A DNA stretch of 64,000 bases from Erinaceus europaeus (GCF_950295315.1 NC_080170.1:96307477-96371476), one strand, 5' to 3'; shown: positions 11,100 through 20,800, numbered from the stretch's first letter. Numbers and translations: made by a program. Notes: a model not told the origin generated them from the sequence alone.

Positions 11100-11289
11100 C
11101 ACCTGTTTTCATATAAAAAATCATGTTAAGTGAAATAAGTCAGAAACAGAAGGATGAATATGGGATGATCTCACTCACAGGCAGAAGTTGAAAAACAAGA
11201 TCAGAAAAGAAAACACAAGTAGAACCTAAACTGGAGTTCATGTATTGCACCAAAGTAAAAGATTCTGAGTTAGGGGGTGGGGGGGGGAG
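11100..11289 (+). mobile_element. L1 3' end interrupted by ERV-A
   Basis: 'gttaagtgaaataagtcagaaac...gatgatctcactcacaggcag' is the typical sequence following L1 ORF2. The part 'caccaaagtaaaagattctgagttaggggg' is the reverse complement of the block near 51275-51310, a second copy of the same 3' UTR subfamily. ERV-A starts directly after the G-run. A short continuation (gagtacaggt) follows ERV-A at 13702. Confidence 0.65.
11284..11289. repeat. 5' target-site duplication of ERV-A
   Basis: The six bases GGGGAG before the 5' LTR pair with GGAGAG after the 3' LTR (13699-13704), five of six identical. Class II ERVs make 6-bp duplications. The single mismatch may be a later mutation in a G-rich tract. 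Confidence 0.65.
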
Positions 11290-11602
11290 TGTCGGGAGCC
11301 ATAATGACACTCCACATCACGCCCCTAAGATGGCGCCGGCCACGTGGTGGCTAAACCAGTAAAGTGGTAAACAACTTTGCAGAAGTTGGACGATCCAACT
11401 GAACAGACTGCGTGCTGTACACGTGAACTGTTTTATGATTGGTAGAAGGCTGCATGATCTATGAATGCTGTATGCTTGCTTAATGCCAATTGGCTGACTA
11501 TGTAACAGTGAAAGGTACTTAAGGTGGCCATAAGAAGGAAATAAAGGGAATTGAGGAAGAAGACTCTGGTGTCCGTGTCATTGTTGCGGGCTGACAGCGA
11601 CA
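11290..11602 (+). repeat. ERV-A 5' LTR
   Basis: 313 bp, TGTCGGG...GCGACA. It contains AAGATGGCGCC (11327-11337), which resembles a YY1 site, and an AATAAA polyadenylation signal at 11540-11545. A canonical TATA box is not obvious; GGTACTTAAGG at about 11514 could substitute. Differences from the 3' LTR: C/G, G/A, G/A, A/G and T/A. Confidence 0.92.
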
Positions 11603-11604
11603 AG

Positions 11605-11622
11605 TGGTGCCGAAACCCGGGA
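11605..11622 (+). other. ERV-A primer binding site, tRNA-Phe type
   Basis: TGGTGCCGAAACCCGGGA begins two bases after the 5' LTR. It is complementary to the 3' end of mammalian tRNA-Phe including CCA (family knowledge), the primer used by IAP elements. Its exact preservation fits a young insertion. Confidence 0.88.
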
Positions 11623-11691
11623 ATCTCAAAACGAATCAGCAGACGCCTGTGTGGATCCCGGAAAGACTGACCCGTGCTGTGACGCATAAGG

Positions 11692-13240
11692 ATGACTCCC
11701 CCGCGTGCCCTGATGATCATGATGATGGTGATGACGACGGCCAGGGCACAAACGCGAACCCTGTGGAGTCTGGCCCACGCGTGGCCATTCCCCCTGCCAG
11801 TGACCAATGAGTCCAAAATCCTGCCAACCTTCCTGTCCACAAATGCCTCCATGGGACTTCCTACAGTGCCTTTCGACCCGGCCACAGGATACTTCAATAC
11901 CACGGACTTTCTACTCCAAGGGACTGTCTGCTTTCAAGCTCCCGGGGTCTCGGCAGACTCTGTCAGACCCTGCGTGACGCTTTTGAATCAGACCCTGGGA
12001 CATTTCTCCAATAGCTCTGGGCACCCCTGGGCAGTCACAATGACTTCTGCCACTGCCCCGCGGGTCTGCCCTCATTGGGTGTGCAACTCCACCTTGCAGA
12101 TTCCCGACCTTTAGCAACAGCTCTTTTGGAGGATATAACTACTCCTTTGGCAACCCCACGCAGGGTGCCCCAGTCAACCATTGGCAAGTGTGGCTGTTCT
12201 GCACCTCGGGTGGGGGTTGCTCAGACATTTCCCCTTTCTCCTTTGTGCAGGGGGCTACGTGGAAAAACTGCACCTATTCTTATACTCCCGGAGAGACGTT
12301 TGAAACTAATGTTTCTCCTTCTGAATGCAATGCTACATTGAACTTCCACCCTACACCTGTATGTGTACAGCCCCCGTTCATGTTCATTGTTCATGCTTCG
12401 GTTAATACCACTTGGCTGCCTTCTAAGTCAGGGAGATGTAACCTGACACAATGTTGGAACGGTATGGGCACAGCTGTAGTGGCCAGGGTACCCACTTATC
12501 TCCCTGTACCCACTAAGATAGAGGAAGGAGAGTTAGAGATTTTGCTCCACCCCAGGCGAGATTTTGGCATCACAGCGGCAATTGTTGCTGCCATTGCCGT
12601 ATCTGCCACCGCCAACGCGGTGGCAGGCATTTCCCTAGCTACCAGCATACCTACTGCAGAAGCTCTAAATAATCTCACCGCATCCACGGCCAAGGCCTTA
12701 CAAACCAATCTAGCTGTTGTTCAACACCTCAGAGCAGGTATCATGATTGTGAACCAAAGGGAAGACCTTCTCCAAGAGTCAGCTGAGCAGATAGAGGGTA
12801 TGCTGGCTGCTCATTGCATGCGGAGCATGCCTGGAGTGTGTGTCACCACCAGTACGCCATGGGTCAATAACAGTCTGGCAGCTAATCACTCCAGGCGATT
12901 ATCCCTGATGCTCAATGGCACCTGGTCCGCTGAGTTTGACACGCTGACCAAGACCATGAGACGCCAAATTTTCTCCATTAATACCACCAAAGTGCAGATT
13001 GCCATGGCAAAAGAGTTTGCCGCTTATGTGCTCTCGGCAGTCTCCCACCTAAAAGAATGGGCTGGAGTAGGGGTCCTCTGGATGTGGGTGCCATCATCCT
13101 GGGCCTTTATTGTCTGTGTCGTCTCAGAGCACAGGCTCGAGTCGAACGACAAATTATGGTCCAGGCCATGTTGGCTATCCAAGGTGGAGAGACCCTCAAA
13201 TCTGGCTAAGCATGCTGGACCAATAGCCAAAGATGGGTAA
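11692..13240 (+). pseudogene. ERV-A env, frame-broken betaretrovirus-like envelope
   Basis: Retroviral envelope gene (surface plus transmembrane subunits) on three segments in two frames. The first open frame (11692-12114) starts with ATG and a short hydrophobic stretch (residues 7-15), which may be a weak signal peptide, then N-glycosylation sites (NTT, NQT, NSS). Near 12105-12116 the reading continues in the next frame, open to 13240 with no ATG of its own. In that 12188-13240 part: a basic PRR before a hydrophobic fusion-peptide-like stretch (residues 122-145), a heptad-like helix, a CX7C pair (residues 210 and 218), several more glycosylation sites and a membrane-proximal helix. Around 13070-13085 a hydrophobic anchor and basic tail instead read in the first frame, ending at TAA 13207-13209. 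The CX7C without a third cysteine is unlike gamma-type Env. At about 500 codons it is shorter than usual betaretroviral Env. As it stands it cannot make one continuous envelope. Confidence 0.82.
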
Positions 13241-13360
13241 GTTCCCTGGGGTTCCTATACCAACCTAAGACAGGTGGCGTGCCAAGCTGCCCGGCTGCTG
13301 AAGACGGGTAAGGGTACGAACAGTCTGGGACAACCTAAGACAGGCATGGTCCCCTGCTTA
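13215..13360 (+). promoter_or_regulatory. Constitutive transport element-like RNA motif pair (ERV-A)
   Basis: Between env and the 3' LTR there are two units about 70 bp apart. Each has GAYGGGTAAG (13232-13241 GATGGGTAAG; 13303-13312 GACGGGTAAG) followed about 20 bases later by the identical 13-mer AACCTAAGACAGG (13262-13274; 13332-13344). The same pair, in the same order and genomic position, forms the constitutive transport element of type D simian retroviruses, where the two internal loops bind the export receptor NXF1 (TAP) and release intron-containing RNA to the cytoplasm (family knowledge). The match of both motifs in both units makes chance unlikely. Folding and NXF1 binding here are inference. 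Confidence 0.78.
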
Positions 13361-13375
13361 TTTTATTATATATAA

Positions 13376-13385
13376 ACGGGGGAGC
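13376..13385 (+). other. ERV-A polypurine tract
   Basis: ACGGGGGAGC lies directly upstream of the 3' LTR, the place of the plus-strand primer. It is short and has a C at each side of the purine run. Confidence 0.6.
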
Positions 13386-13698
13386 TGTCGGGAGCCATAA
13401 TGACACTGCACATCACGCCCCTAAGATGGCGCCGGCCACATGGTAGCTAAACCAGTAAAGTGGTAAACAACTTTGCAGAAGTTGGACGATCCAACTGAAC
13501 AGACTGCGTGCTGTACACGTGAACTGTTTTATGATTGGTAGAAGGCTGCATGATCTATGAATGCTGTATGCTTGCTTAATGCCAATTGGCTGACTATGTA
13601 ACAGTGAAAGGTACTTAAGGTGGCCATAAGAAGGAAATAAAGGGAATTGAGGAAGAAGACTCTGGTGTCCGTGTCGTTGTTGCGGGCAGACAGCGACA
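13386..13698 (+). repeat. ERV-A 3' LTR
   Basis: 313 bp, same length as the 5' LTR with five substitutions and no indels. The copied signals (AAGATGGCGCC and AATAAA) are intact, so it could still act as a promoter or polyadenylation site for neighbouring DNA. Confidence 0.92.
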
Positions 13699-13704
13699 GG
13701 AGAG

Positions 13705-14305
13705 TACAGGTAAAAAAACAAACACCATTTTGTAGTTAATGTATTAAATGCATTACAATATAAGTTTCAATATACTTACTATAATCAAAATCCATTGTTT
13801 CAAGAAAGAAGATACAATTTCAATCTTATTTTAAAAAGAAAGTTTACCCTCATTGAAACACATCTGTCTAATTAAATAGCCACATATCAAAATGTGATTT
13901 CAAAAACCCAAATAATTAAATTCTTAATTTAGAATGGATTTATTATACTGGCCATATTTTTCTGCACATTAATCTAAAGGAATTTTGTATTTGGATTATT
14001 TCTGTCTTGTATGCCCAACTACTTGGCAATTTAGCCATTGAATATGCACCTGCTTCTCAGATTGGCAAGGCAACAATTTACTGGGAAAAATCAGTTGTTT
14101 TGAATGGATAATTGGTTACAGGTGCAATAAATTAACCATCTGCCTTAGAGACTGATCAATGAAGGGAAGGAAAATCCTCTTCCTTTCTGTCTCTCTAGGA
14201 GCCTATCAGTGAAAATGAAATGTAGTTCTAACTTGGAATTTCTTGACTATCAGATGTATAGGACGAGTGAGTTTGAGGAAATTAAGTTCAGTGTTTAATC
14301 AGAAG
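13705..14305. other. Unique AT-rich DNA, nothing recognised
   Basis: No repeat or gene signature after the short L1 continuation at 13702-13712. Confidence 0.4.
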
Positions 14306-14310
14306 AATAT

Positions 14311-14520
14311 TATAGGGTCTGGATGGGTGCGCATGTTGCAGTGCTCAAGGACCTGGGTTCGAGCCCCTGGAGCCCCTGGTCCCTACCTGCAAGGGGAAAA
14401 CCTTGCGAGTGGTGAAGCAGTGTTGCAGGTGTCTGTCTCTCTCCCTTCTCTATCACCCCCTTCCTTCTCAATTTCTGGCTGTCTCTATCCAGTAAATAAA
14501 TAAAGATCAATCAAAAAGAA
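14311..14520 (+). mobile_element. ERI-like SINE
   Basis: Head 'agggtctggatgggtgcgcatg', B box (ggttcgagcccctgg), CAGGTGTCTGTCTCTCTCCC, and tail aaataaataaagatc. An 8-base duplication (gagcccctg) occurs inside the B-box region. Confidence 0.8.
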
Positions 14521-15310
14521 GATTATAGAGTGTAAGACTATTGATTTTTTATAAAGGAATTGTCTCTCTGAACATCTCAAAGTATAAAATACTTGGACTA
14601 TACTTAGTAAAAATTGTGCAAACTCATATATGATAGTTGTTTTTTGTTTGTTTATTTGTTTAGATCTTAGTTTGGGGTTTTTCATTCTTGGTTTAAATCT
14701 AAGTTGTTGAAATATTCTGAAGATTTATTACATTGATCTTTTGGTGAGTTCCACAAGTTTATGGAATCAGGTCACTGATGTTCAGCTGAGTTGAGTCATA
14801 TTTCCAAACAAGCAACAAATATGTTCTCTCCTTGATAGTCACAATCTCTTAATTCCAACATGAATCTCTTGTTGAATATAAAATGACAGTCTGCATTTGT
14901 GTGGCTAGTTGGGAAGTAATGTTAAGTATATTACTTTTGCTTCAGGAAAACATTTTCTTCTCCATACCTAATTAAATCCATGTTCTCTGTATTTAGTTTA
15001 CTATGCCTGACTCTTGAAATTCCTTAACATTTACTAATTCAACTTTGCTTAACTTGTCTTCATGTTGACATATTTCCTGATTGTTGACATATTCTCAGAT
15101 CCATAATCTATAAGATTCAGAAGTTCATATTTGTAAATGTGATAATGAAAGTGTGATGTTACTCTAATTAAATATATCTTACTTATGACATTTCAACCAG
15201 ATACATACACTTAGAATTATATTGTACTTCATTTACTCATTTGGAGAACTTCTTTGCAAGACATTTTGTCTTTGGATAATTGGTAAAATGACAGTGACCT
15301 TTTAAAAATT
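14521..15310. other. Unique AT-rich DNA, nothing recognised
   Basis: No supportable gene, RNA or repeat. Confidence 0.4.
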
Positions 15311-15315
15311 ATTTT

Positions 15316-15505
15316 TGTCCCTCCTTTCCTTCCTTCCTCCCTCCCTTCTTTCCTTCTTCCTTCTTCTTCCTCCTCCTCCTCTTCCTCTTCTTCTTCTTCT
15401 TCTTCTCTTTCTTCTTCTTCTTCTTTCTCTCTCTCCCTCTCTCTGTTTCTGTCTCTCTCTCTCTCCCTTCCCTCCTCTCCCTCTCCCTCTCTCTTTCTTT
15501 CTGAT
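15316..15505. repeat. 190-bp polypyrimidine tract
   Basis: Almost pure C/T on the plus strand (TCC, TTCC, TTC and CT units), with one A-free run of more than 150 bases. It is continuous with the CT block of the minus-strand SINE that follows. Mirror-symmetric TTC stretches could form triplex (H-DNA). Confidence 0.9.
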
Positions 15506-15683
15506 AAGATAAAAAAAAAATTGAGGTGGGAGGGAAAAACAGAGAGGGAGAGTCAGACACCTACATACCTGTCTCACTGCTCCTGAAGCTTCCCCCTGAA
15601 GGTGAGAGTGGGGTTTGAACCCAGGTCCTTATGTACTGTGATGTGTACACTTAACCTAGTGCTCCACTGACCAGCCTCAATAA
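15506..15683 (-). mobile_element. ERI-like SINE
   Basis: Minus-strand copy: A-rich/purine block, cagacacctacatacctgtctcactgctcctgaagcttccccctgaaggtg, inverted B box (gggtttgaacccagg) and head (acttaacctagtgctccactgacc). Confidence 0.75.
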
Positions 15684-15774
15684 TGACATTTCCTGCAAAA
15701 TTGGTGAAAGTTTTCCAAGATGCATGTACCAAAAAATGTAACTTCTCTTCCAATTGATTTTATAATATGTTTTT

Positions 15775-15935
15775 ATATCTAGTTGAACTGGTTAAAGAGA
15801 GACAGACTGGGAGTATGGATCGACCAGTCAATTCCCATGTTCAGCGGGGAAGCAATTACAGAAGCCAGACCTTCCACCTTCTACAACACAAGACCCTGGG
15901 TCCATACTCCCAGAGGGATAGAGAATGGGAAAGCA
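15775..15935 (+). mobile_element. L1 3' UTR piece
   Basis: 'gagtatggatcgaccagtcaattcccatgttcagcgggg...gggtccatactcccagaggg' is the reverse complement of the block seen at 28780-28890 and 49340-49460. Plus orientation. Confidence 0.65.
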
Positions 15936-16395
15936 ATAAAATAATCTAGGAATAAACCTAACCAAAGAAGTAAAAGACTTGTATACTGAAAATTATGAGT
16001 GACTACTCAAGAAAATTGAAAAAGAGACAAAGAAATGGAAAGATATTCCATGTTCATGGGTTGGCAGAATTAACATCATCAAAATGAATATACTACTCAG
16101 AGCCAGCAACAAATTTAATGCTATCCCCATCAAGATCCAACCACATTTTTTAGGAGAATAGAGAATAGAACAAATGCTACAAATGTTTATCTGAAACCAG
16201 AAAAGACCTTGAATTGCCAAAACAATCTTGAGAAGAAAGAACAGAACTGGAGGCATCACACTCCCAGATCTCAGATTGCATTATAGAGCCATTATCATCA
16301 AAACTGCTTGGTAATGGAACATGAATAGACACACTGACCAGTGGAATAGAATTGAGAGCCCAGGAGAATGAAACTGAACCACTATATTTCACCAA
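15936..16395 (+). mobile_element. L1 ORF2 fragment
   Basis: Translation on the plus strand gives a typical L1 ORF2 mid-to-late domain style ([64 protein letters not shown]) with several stops. It lies directly downstream of a 3' UTR piece, so two L1 fragments are joined out of order, by inversion or independent insertion. Confidence 0.8.
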
Positions 16396-16409
16396 ATACA
16401 GTAGTAAAT

Positions 16410-16562
16410 TCCCCCTCCCCTTCTCCTCCCCCCTCTCTCCCTCTCCCCTCCCCTCCTCCTCCCTCCTGCCCCCCTCTCTCCCCCTCTCCCTCTCCTCTCT
16501 CTCTCTTTCCTTTTCTCTCTCTCTCTCTCTTTCTCTCTCTCACCCTCCCTCCCTCCTTTTCA
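16410..16562. repeat. Polypyrimidine (CT-rich) tract
   Basis: About 150 bases of C/T with CCCTCC and CTCTCT units inserted at the end of the L1 fragment. ORFs across it are low-complexity artefacts. Confidence 0.9.
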
Positions 16563-16660
16563 ATTTTCTCTGTTTTTGTCCTGTAGTGGTGGTTTCTGTA
16601 ACTCACTGGTGGCAAACAAATAGAAGAAGTGTCTTATTGAATTATCTCACTTGTCATATT

Positions 16661-16662
<2 letters not shown>

Positions 16663-16692
<30 letters not shown>
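16663..16692. repeat. (GT)n microsatellite
   Basis: About 15 GT units. Confidence 0.9.
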
Positions 16693-16694
<2 letters not shown>

Positions 16695-16739
16695 CCTAAG
16701 TGCACAGGAAAAACACAGTCATGCAATTTTTAAATTTAA

Positions 16740-16905
16740 ATTTAAATTTTTAGTGGGAGGTCAGTAGTTTACAGTAAAGATTTTGGAAGATGGGTACAAT
16801 TTCGCTTCTTGCCATGATGGCATCTGCACAACATTCTAACCCCAACTTCGGCCTTTTTTCATCATGATGTGCCAGGACCTCAAAGTCTCCCCTTCCCCTA
16901 ACTTA
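16740..16905 (-). mobile_element. L1 3' UTR fragment (second subfamily)
   Basis: 'agtgggaggtcagtagtttacagtaaag...catcatgatgtgccaggacctcaaag' is collinear with 51130-51260 and, more weakly, with 31975-32050. Confidence 0.5.
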
Positions 16906-16909
16906 GTGT

Positions 16910-17275
16910 TTGCATAGAGGACTTCTGAATGTTAATTTTGTAGCCTGACACCTTACTGTATTGCCTGATGATTTCCAAAAGCTTCTTGCTGGATTCCTTA
17001 GGTTTGTCTATGTATATTATCATGTCATCTGCAAATAGGGAGAGTCTGACTTATTCTCTTCCAATCTGTATCCCTTCAATTCCTTGCTCCTGCCTAATTA
17101 CTATGGCAAGAACTTCCAACACTATGTTGAATAGTAATGGTGATAGTGGGCAGCCCTATCTAGTATCTGATCTGAGGGGAAATGCTTCCAGTTTTTCACC
17201 ATTGAGTATGATGTTGGCTGTGGGTTTGCTATATATAGACTCCACTATCAAAGGTCAGAACCCTTATGGTGAAGG
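16910..17275 (-). mobile_element. L1 ORF2 reverse-transcriptase fragment
   Basis: Antisense L1 ORF2: the plus strand reads 'atgtatattatcatgtcatctgcaaatag' and 'aatagtaatggtgatagtgggcagccct', the familiar complement of the RT domain with its F-A-D-D box region. Broken and 5'/3' truncated. Confidence 0.8.
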
Positions 17276-17289
17276 ATCTAAGGAATGAA

Positions 17290-18050
17290 GAGAATTGATA
17301 GGGGTAAAGGAGAGTTCAAGGATGATTAGTGGCTATTGGGTAAGAGAGTTAATTAACTGAAGGTATTTAGAAAAACATTTTAATTATACCAGCAAGGGAC
17401 AAGTAAACAGAGAAAAGCAGAATATTGATGCATGGAGTAGTGATCAAAGAAGGAGGAAATGGAGTGTGAGCCTTACTCTTATTCTACTGACAGGGTGGGA
17501 TGATGGATTATAGTTTGTATGTGATCAAAGATGGTGAACTTACGTGAACTTTAATCAGACAACCATTTGGTTTGTAACAAGGGAATGAGTTAAGTGTTAG
17601 GGGGTTTAGGCTTGGGAGACTGACAAGAGGAAACTGAGTCAGGAAAGCTTTTCCCTCCATTCTCAAGCCCTGAAAGGGAAAGGCGGACAGGTGGGGTGTC
17701 TTTTCAGACCTCCACCTTTATGATGGGAGTGCCCCTATGCAAGAGCTTTCATAATTACCCTACAATTAAAAAAAAGTTTTTTAAAGATACCAATTTGGAA
17801 GAATAGCATTTGTTTTGTAATGGGGGCTTTGCAGCTAGTTACAAATGAAATTGAGCACATTTTCTTGATAATCTTGGTGCCTGGCGACTGAATGAATGAG
17901 CCACATATATTTTAGGGTTTATCCCATTGAATTTACTGGGTTTCAAGTAGTTAATACCTAGAGAGCACCTTAAGGTTTCATAAGAAATGTGATTATATTT
18001 AATTGTTGGGATAGGCTAATGTGTGTTTTCGCAAAAGTAAAAATGGACCC
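17290..18050. other. Unique DNA with first copy of a 79-bp duplication
   Basis: 17776-17854 recurs almost unchanged at 18773-18851. No other feature is recognised. Confidence 0.5.
17776..17854 (+). repeat. 79-bp direct repeat, copy 1
   Basis: From gttttttaaagataccaatt to aatgaaattga. Two or three differences from copy 2 at 18773-18851. Flanks on both sides are unrelated. Confidence 0.85.
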
Positions 18051-18300
18051 AAGGGGCCAGATGGTGGTGCAGCTCCTTGAGCACACATGTTACCATGTGC
18101 AAGAATCTGGGTTCAAGCCCCCAGTTACCACCTGCAGGGGAAAAGCTTTGCAAGCAGTGAAGCAGTGCTGCAGGTGTCTGTCTTCCTCTCTATGTGGTGA
18201 AGCAGTGCTGCAGGTGTCTCTCTGTCTTCCTCTCTATCTCCCCTTCCCTTTCTATTTCTGACTGTCTCTATCAATTAAATGAATAAAGACTAAATTACTA
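18050..18300 (+). mobile_element. ERI-like SINE with internal duplication
   Basis: Head (aggggccagatggtggtgcag), B box (gggttcaagcc), then the segment gtgaagcagtgctgcaggtgtct is present twice (about 18158 and 18198), each followed by ctctctat. Tail aattaaatgaataaagac. Confidence 0.8.
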
Positions 18301-18344
18301 AAAATTAAAAAATAAAACTGTTAAAACAAACAAATTAAACTATA

Positions 18345-18368
18345 AAAAGAAAGAAAGGAAGGAAGGAA

Positions 18369-18402
<34 letters not shown>

Positions 18403-18420
18403 AAAGAAGAGAAAAGAAAG
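18345..18420. repeat. (GAAA)n/(GGAA)n microsatellite
   Basis: Purine tetranucleotide expansion between a SINE tail and an L1 fragment. Confidence 0.9.
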
Positions 18421-18772
18421 GGACCCAAACTATGACCCAGGAATTCCTTTCCTAGAGCTATATTCTAAGGAAACAAATACACCCATCCAAAGAAATCCAA
18501 GTACACCTGTGTTCGTAGAAGCACAATATGTATTAATCTAAATCTGGAAGCAACTTAGGTATCCTGGAGAGGATGAGTGGCTAGGAAAGCTTTGGTATAT
18601 ATACACAACAGAATACTACTCAGATATTAAAAATGATTAATTTGCCTTCTTCACCTCATCTTGGATGAGGCTTGAAAGAATTATATTAAGTGAGATAAAT
18701 ACAACTTAATTTTGACAAGAAAAAAAATTAAGGCCAGAGAACCAGTTGGTTCTCATTTAAACAAGCAAAACA
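18421..18772 (+). mobile_element. L1 ORF2 C-terminal fragment
   Basis: Plus-strand sequence with the characteristic order: 'gacccaggaattcctttcc', 'caatatgtattaatctaaatctgg', 'atatatacacaacagaatactactcagatattaaaaatg', 'ggatgaggcttgaaagaattatattaagtgagataa'. This is the last part of ORF2 and the start of the 3' UTR. Confidence 0.8.
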
Positions 18773-18851
18773 GTTTTTAAAAAATACCAATTTGGAAGAA
18801 TAGCTTTTGTTTTGTAATGGGGGCTTTGCAGCTAGTTACAAATGAAATTGA
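18773..18851 (+). repeat. 79-bp direct repeat, copy 2
   Basis: Matches 17776-17854. The interval between copies holds a SINE, a microsatellite and the L1 fragment. Confidence 0.85.
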
Positions 18852-18854
18852 ACC

Positions 18855-19316
18855 CCTTAGGTTATATTCCAATTTATGCTACTACTCACTGAAATTCCGT
18901 TCTGTCTACTCTCTCTCTTTGGTATTTTGATTGGGACTCCAGACTTCTAAGTCAGATTTACCAGGTTGATTTCTTAGTCTCCCTGGTCTCTGTGGCTGTG
19001 TGTGCTTTTATGTAAGAAATCATTTCTTATTTACTATGTAGAGTGACAGTAATATTTTTATTATGCAGTATCCTTGTAGTTAACAGCATACTCTTTTATA
19101 ATTTCTCATAGGAAATATTCATGCTCTGAAACATTATTTTTGAATTGTTAAATATAAATCATTTATACTGCATTTGTTTATGGGGAAAGCATATGCTGAA
19201 TTTTAATAGCGTTTGCGATTTAAAATTTGATGTGCATGCATACAAAATCATGAAATGGATGATGAAATATTTCTATCAATTTTAAGCTGGCTACTTGAGA
19301 TTCTAATTACATATCT

Positions 19317-19353
<37 letters not shown>

Positions 19354-19815
19354 CTTTATATATAACTTTAAAGAGTATATTATTTAACTTCCAAGTGAAT
19401 AATGTTATTAAATCCCCAAGTGATATTCATGTAGGAAGACACAGATTTTGAAGTTTTAAGAATAATTATTCTAGTTACTAAACAACTTCCTAAAGCATCA
19501 GCTTGGGATCAGTTGAACCTCTACTTGGACCTCAAGACTCAGATGCACTAAGAATGGATGATGACTGCATTTTTTGAATGAGTCATTTTGGTGGCTCTGA
19601 TGCTGATGAGACTTTTTTTTGTAATAAAGAGCAAAGAGTTATGGCATTCTTAGACACTTCCATCTCTGTCTATTAAAAAAAAGCATTTCTGGTGTTTTGG
19701 TGTTAGCTATTAATGTTTAGAGAAGGGGAGTGGATTTTTTTTTTCTGTTTTTTAGCCTAGGCCATTAACAATGGGGCACTGTGTCAGCCATCTTGTATCC
19801 CTAAAAAGATGGAAA
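18855..19815. other. Unique AT-rich DNA with (TA)n
   Basis: A run of about 15 TA units lies at 19321-19352. No gene or repeat family is recognised otherwise. Confidence 0.45.
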
Positions 19816-19817
19816 CT

Positions 19818-20035
19818 GGGCGTAGGTGGTGGCACACCTGGTTGAGGGCACATGTTACAAAGCACAAGGAACTGGGTTCGAGGTCTTGGTCCCCCACACA
19901 GTGGAATGCTTTGCAAGTGGTGAAGCAGGGCTGCAGGTGTCTCTCTGTCTGTCTCTTCTCTATTTCCCCCTTCCCCTCTCAATTTCTGGTTGTTTCTATT
20001 GAATAAATAAATAAAGATTAAAGAGTGCGTGTATG
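19818..20035 (+). mobile_element. ERI-like SINE
   Basis: Head (gggcgtaggtggtggcacacctggttgag), B box (gggttcgagg), gcagggctgcaggtgtctctctgtc and tail aataaataaataaag, followed by a short GAGA/GATA run at 20035-20062. Confidence 0.8.
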
Positions 20036-20062
20036 AGAGAGAGAGAGACAGATAGATAGATG

Positions 20063-20800
20063 GGGGGGGGAACTAAGGGCAAATTGAAACTAGGCGGCAT
20101 CTTAGCAAAAGTAGCCTCTGACATGATTCATGTGATACTTGATGCTTTCAGTTTAGAATAATAAATGTGCTATATTTCACTATACTTTTTTATACTCTCT
20201 CTAGTTAATATTTTCTTAATTTTGTAAGGTATAATTTAACAACATTTTAAAAATAAGAATATTTAAAGGGTAAACATCTTGCTTATACTTGCATTTTCAA
20301 TATCAGATCAGAATTTGTCTAAAAATACAAAAATGTCAACTCTAAGTAGTTAATCAAACATATATTGAGATTTTTCTGACTATAAAAGAAAACATATTTT
20401 CTATACTCTATTCACCATTAACTCCTCAAGCATTCCCTTTGTTTTGAGAATAAAATAAAGGAAAATATTTCCCATCTGTGTTCTTATTCAGCTCAACTCA
20501 TTTCCCCCGGTACTTTGCAACATATAATTTGATATCTTTAAGAATATAAGCTTTGTAGCCAGGTCTTCTACTAGGAGATTCAGAATTTTCATTTATTTGG
20601 ATGTGTTAGAAAGTGAGAGGCTTCCATCAGATGGCTTGCCCTGGAGGATTATGAGAATAGTTTCCACTTTCTGATGTCACTTCACAGTTGTATTGCTATA
20701 TATGACTCAAATATTTGACTTCACCATAGGTATTTATTTGTTAAATGACAGATGCTAAATTAAAGAATTTAATTCTCCTATTCTTAATGTCAGTTATAAT
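20063..20800. other. Unique AT-rich DNA, nothing recognised
   Basis: No supportable feature. Confidence 0.4.

Larger units (their letters stand above)
11290..13698 (+). mobile_element. ERV-A: compact LTR-env-LTR class II provirus
   Basis: A 2409-bp element with two 313-bp LTRs, a tRNA-Phe-type primer site, a broken env, a transport-element-like motif pair and a short purine tract before the 3' LTR. There is no gag or pol: only 70 bases separate the primer site from the env start codon. A tRNA-Phe primer and LTRs of this size are shared with rodent intracisternal A particle elements (known for that family), while the Env transmembrane part looks betaretroviral. The layout resembles a reverse-transcribed spliced env RNA, or a provirus with a clean gag-pol deletion; the sequence alone does not decide. 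The LTRs differ at 5 of 313 positions, suggesting insertion within the last few million years at ordinary mammalian rates (inference). Confidence 0.9.

Noticed and set aside
11433..11903. 156-codon minus-strand frame across the ERV-A LTR and leader
   Set aside because: It crosses the LTR and primer site on the wrong strand and has no recognisable domain.
15302..15577. Overlapping frames on both strands rich in R/K/E or L/S/P
   Set aside because: They translate a polypyrimidine tract. Low-complexity composition keeps them open; there is no domain or start context.
16968..17288. 106-codon plus-strand frame
   Set aside because: Antisense of an L1 reverse-transcriptase fragment.
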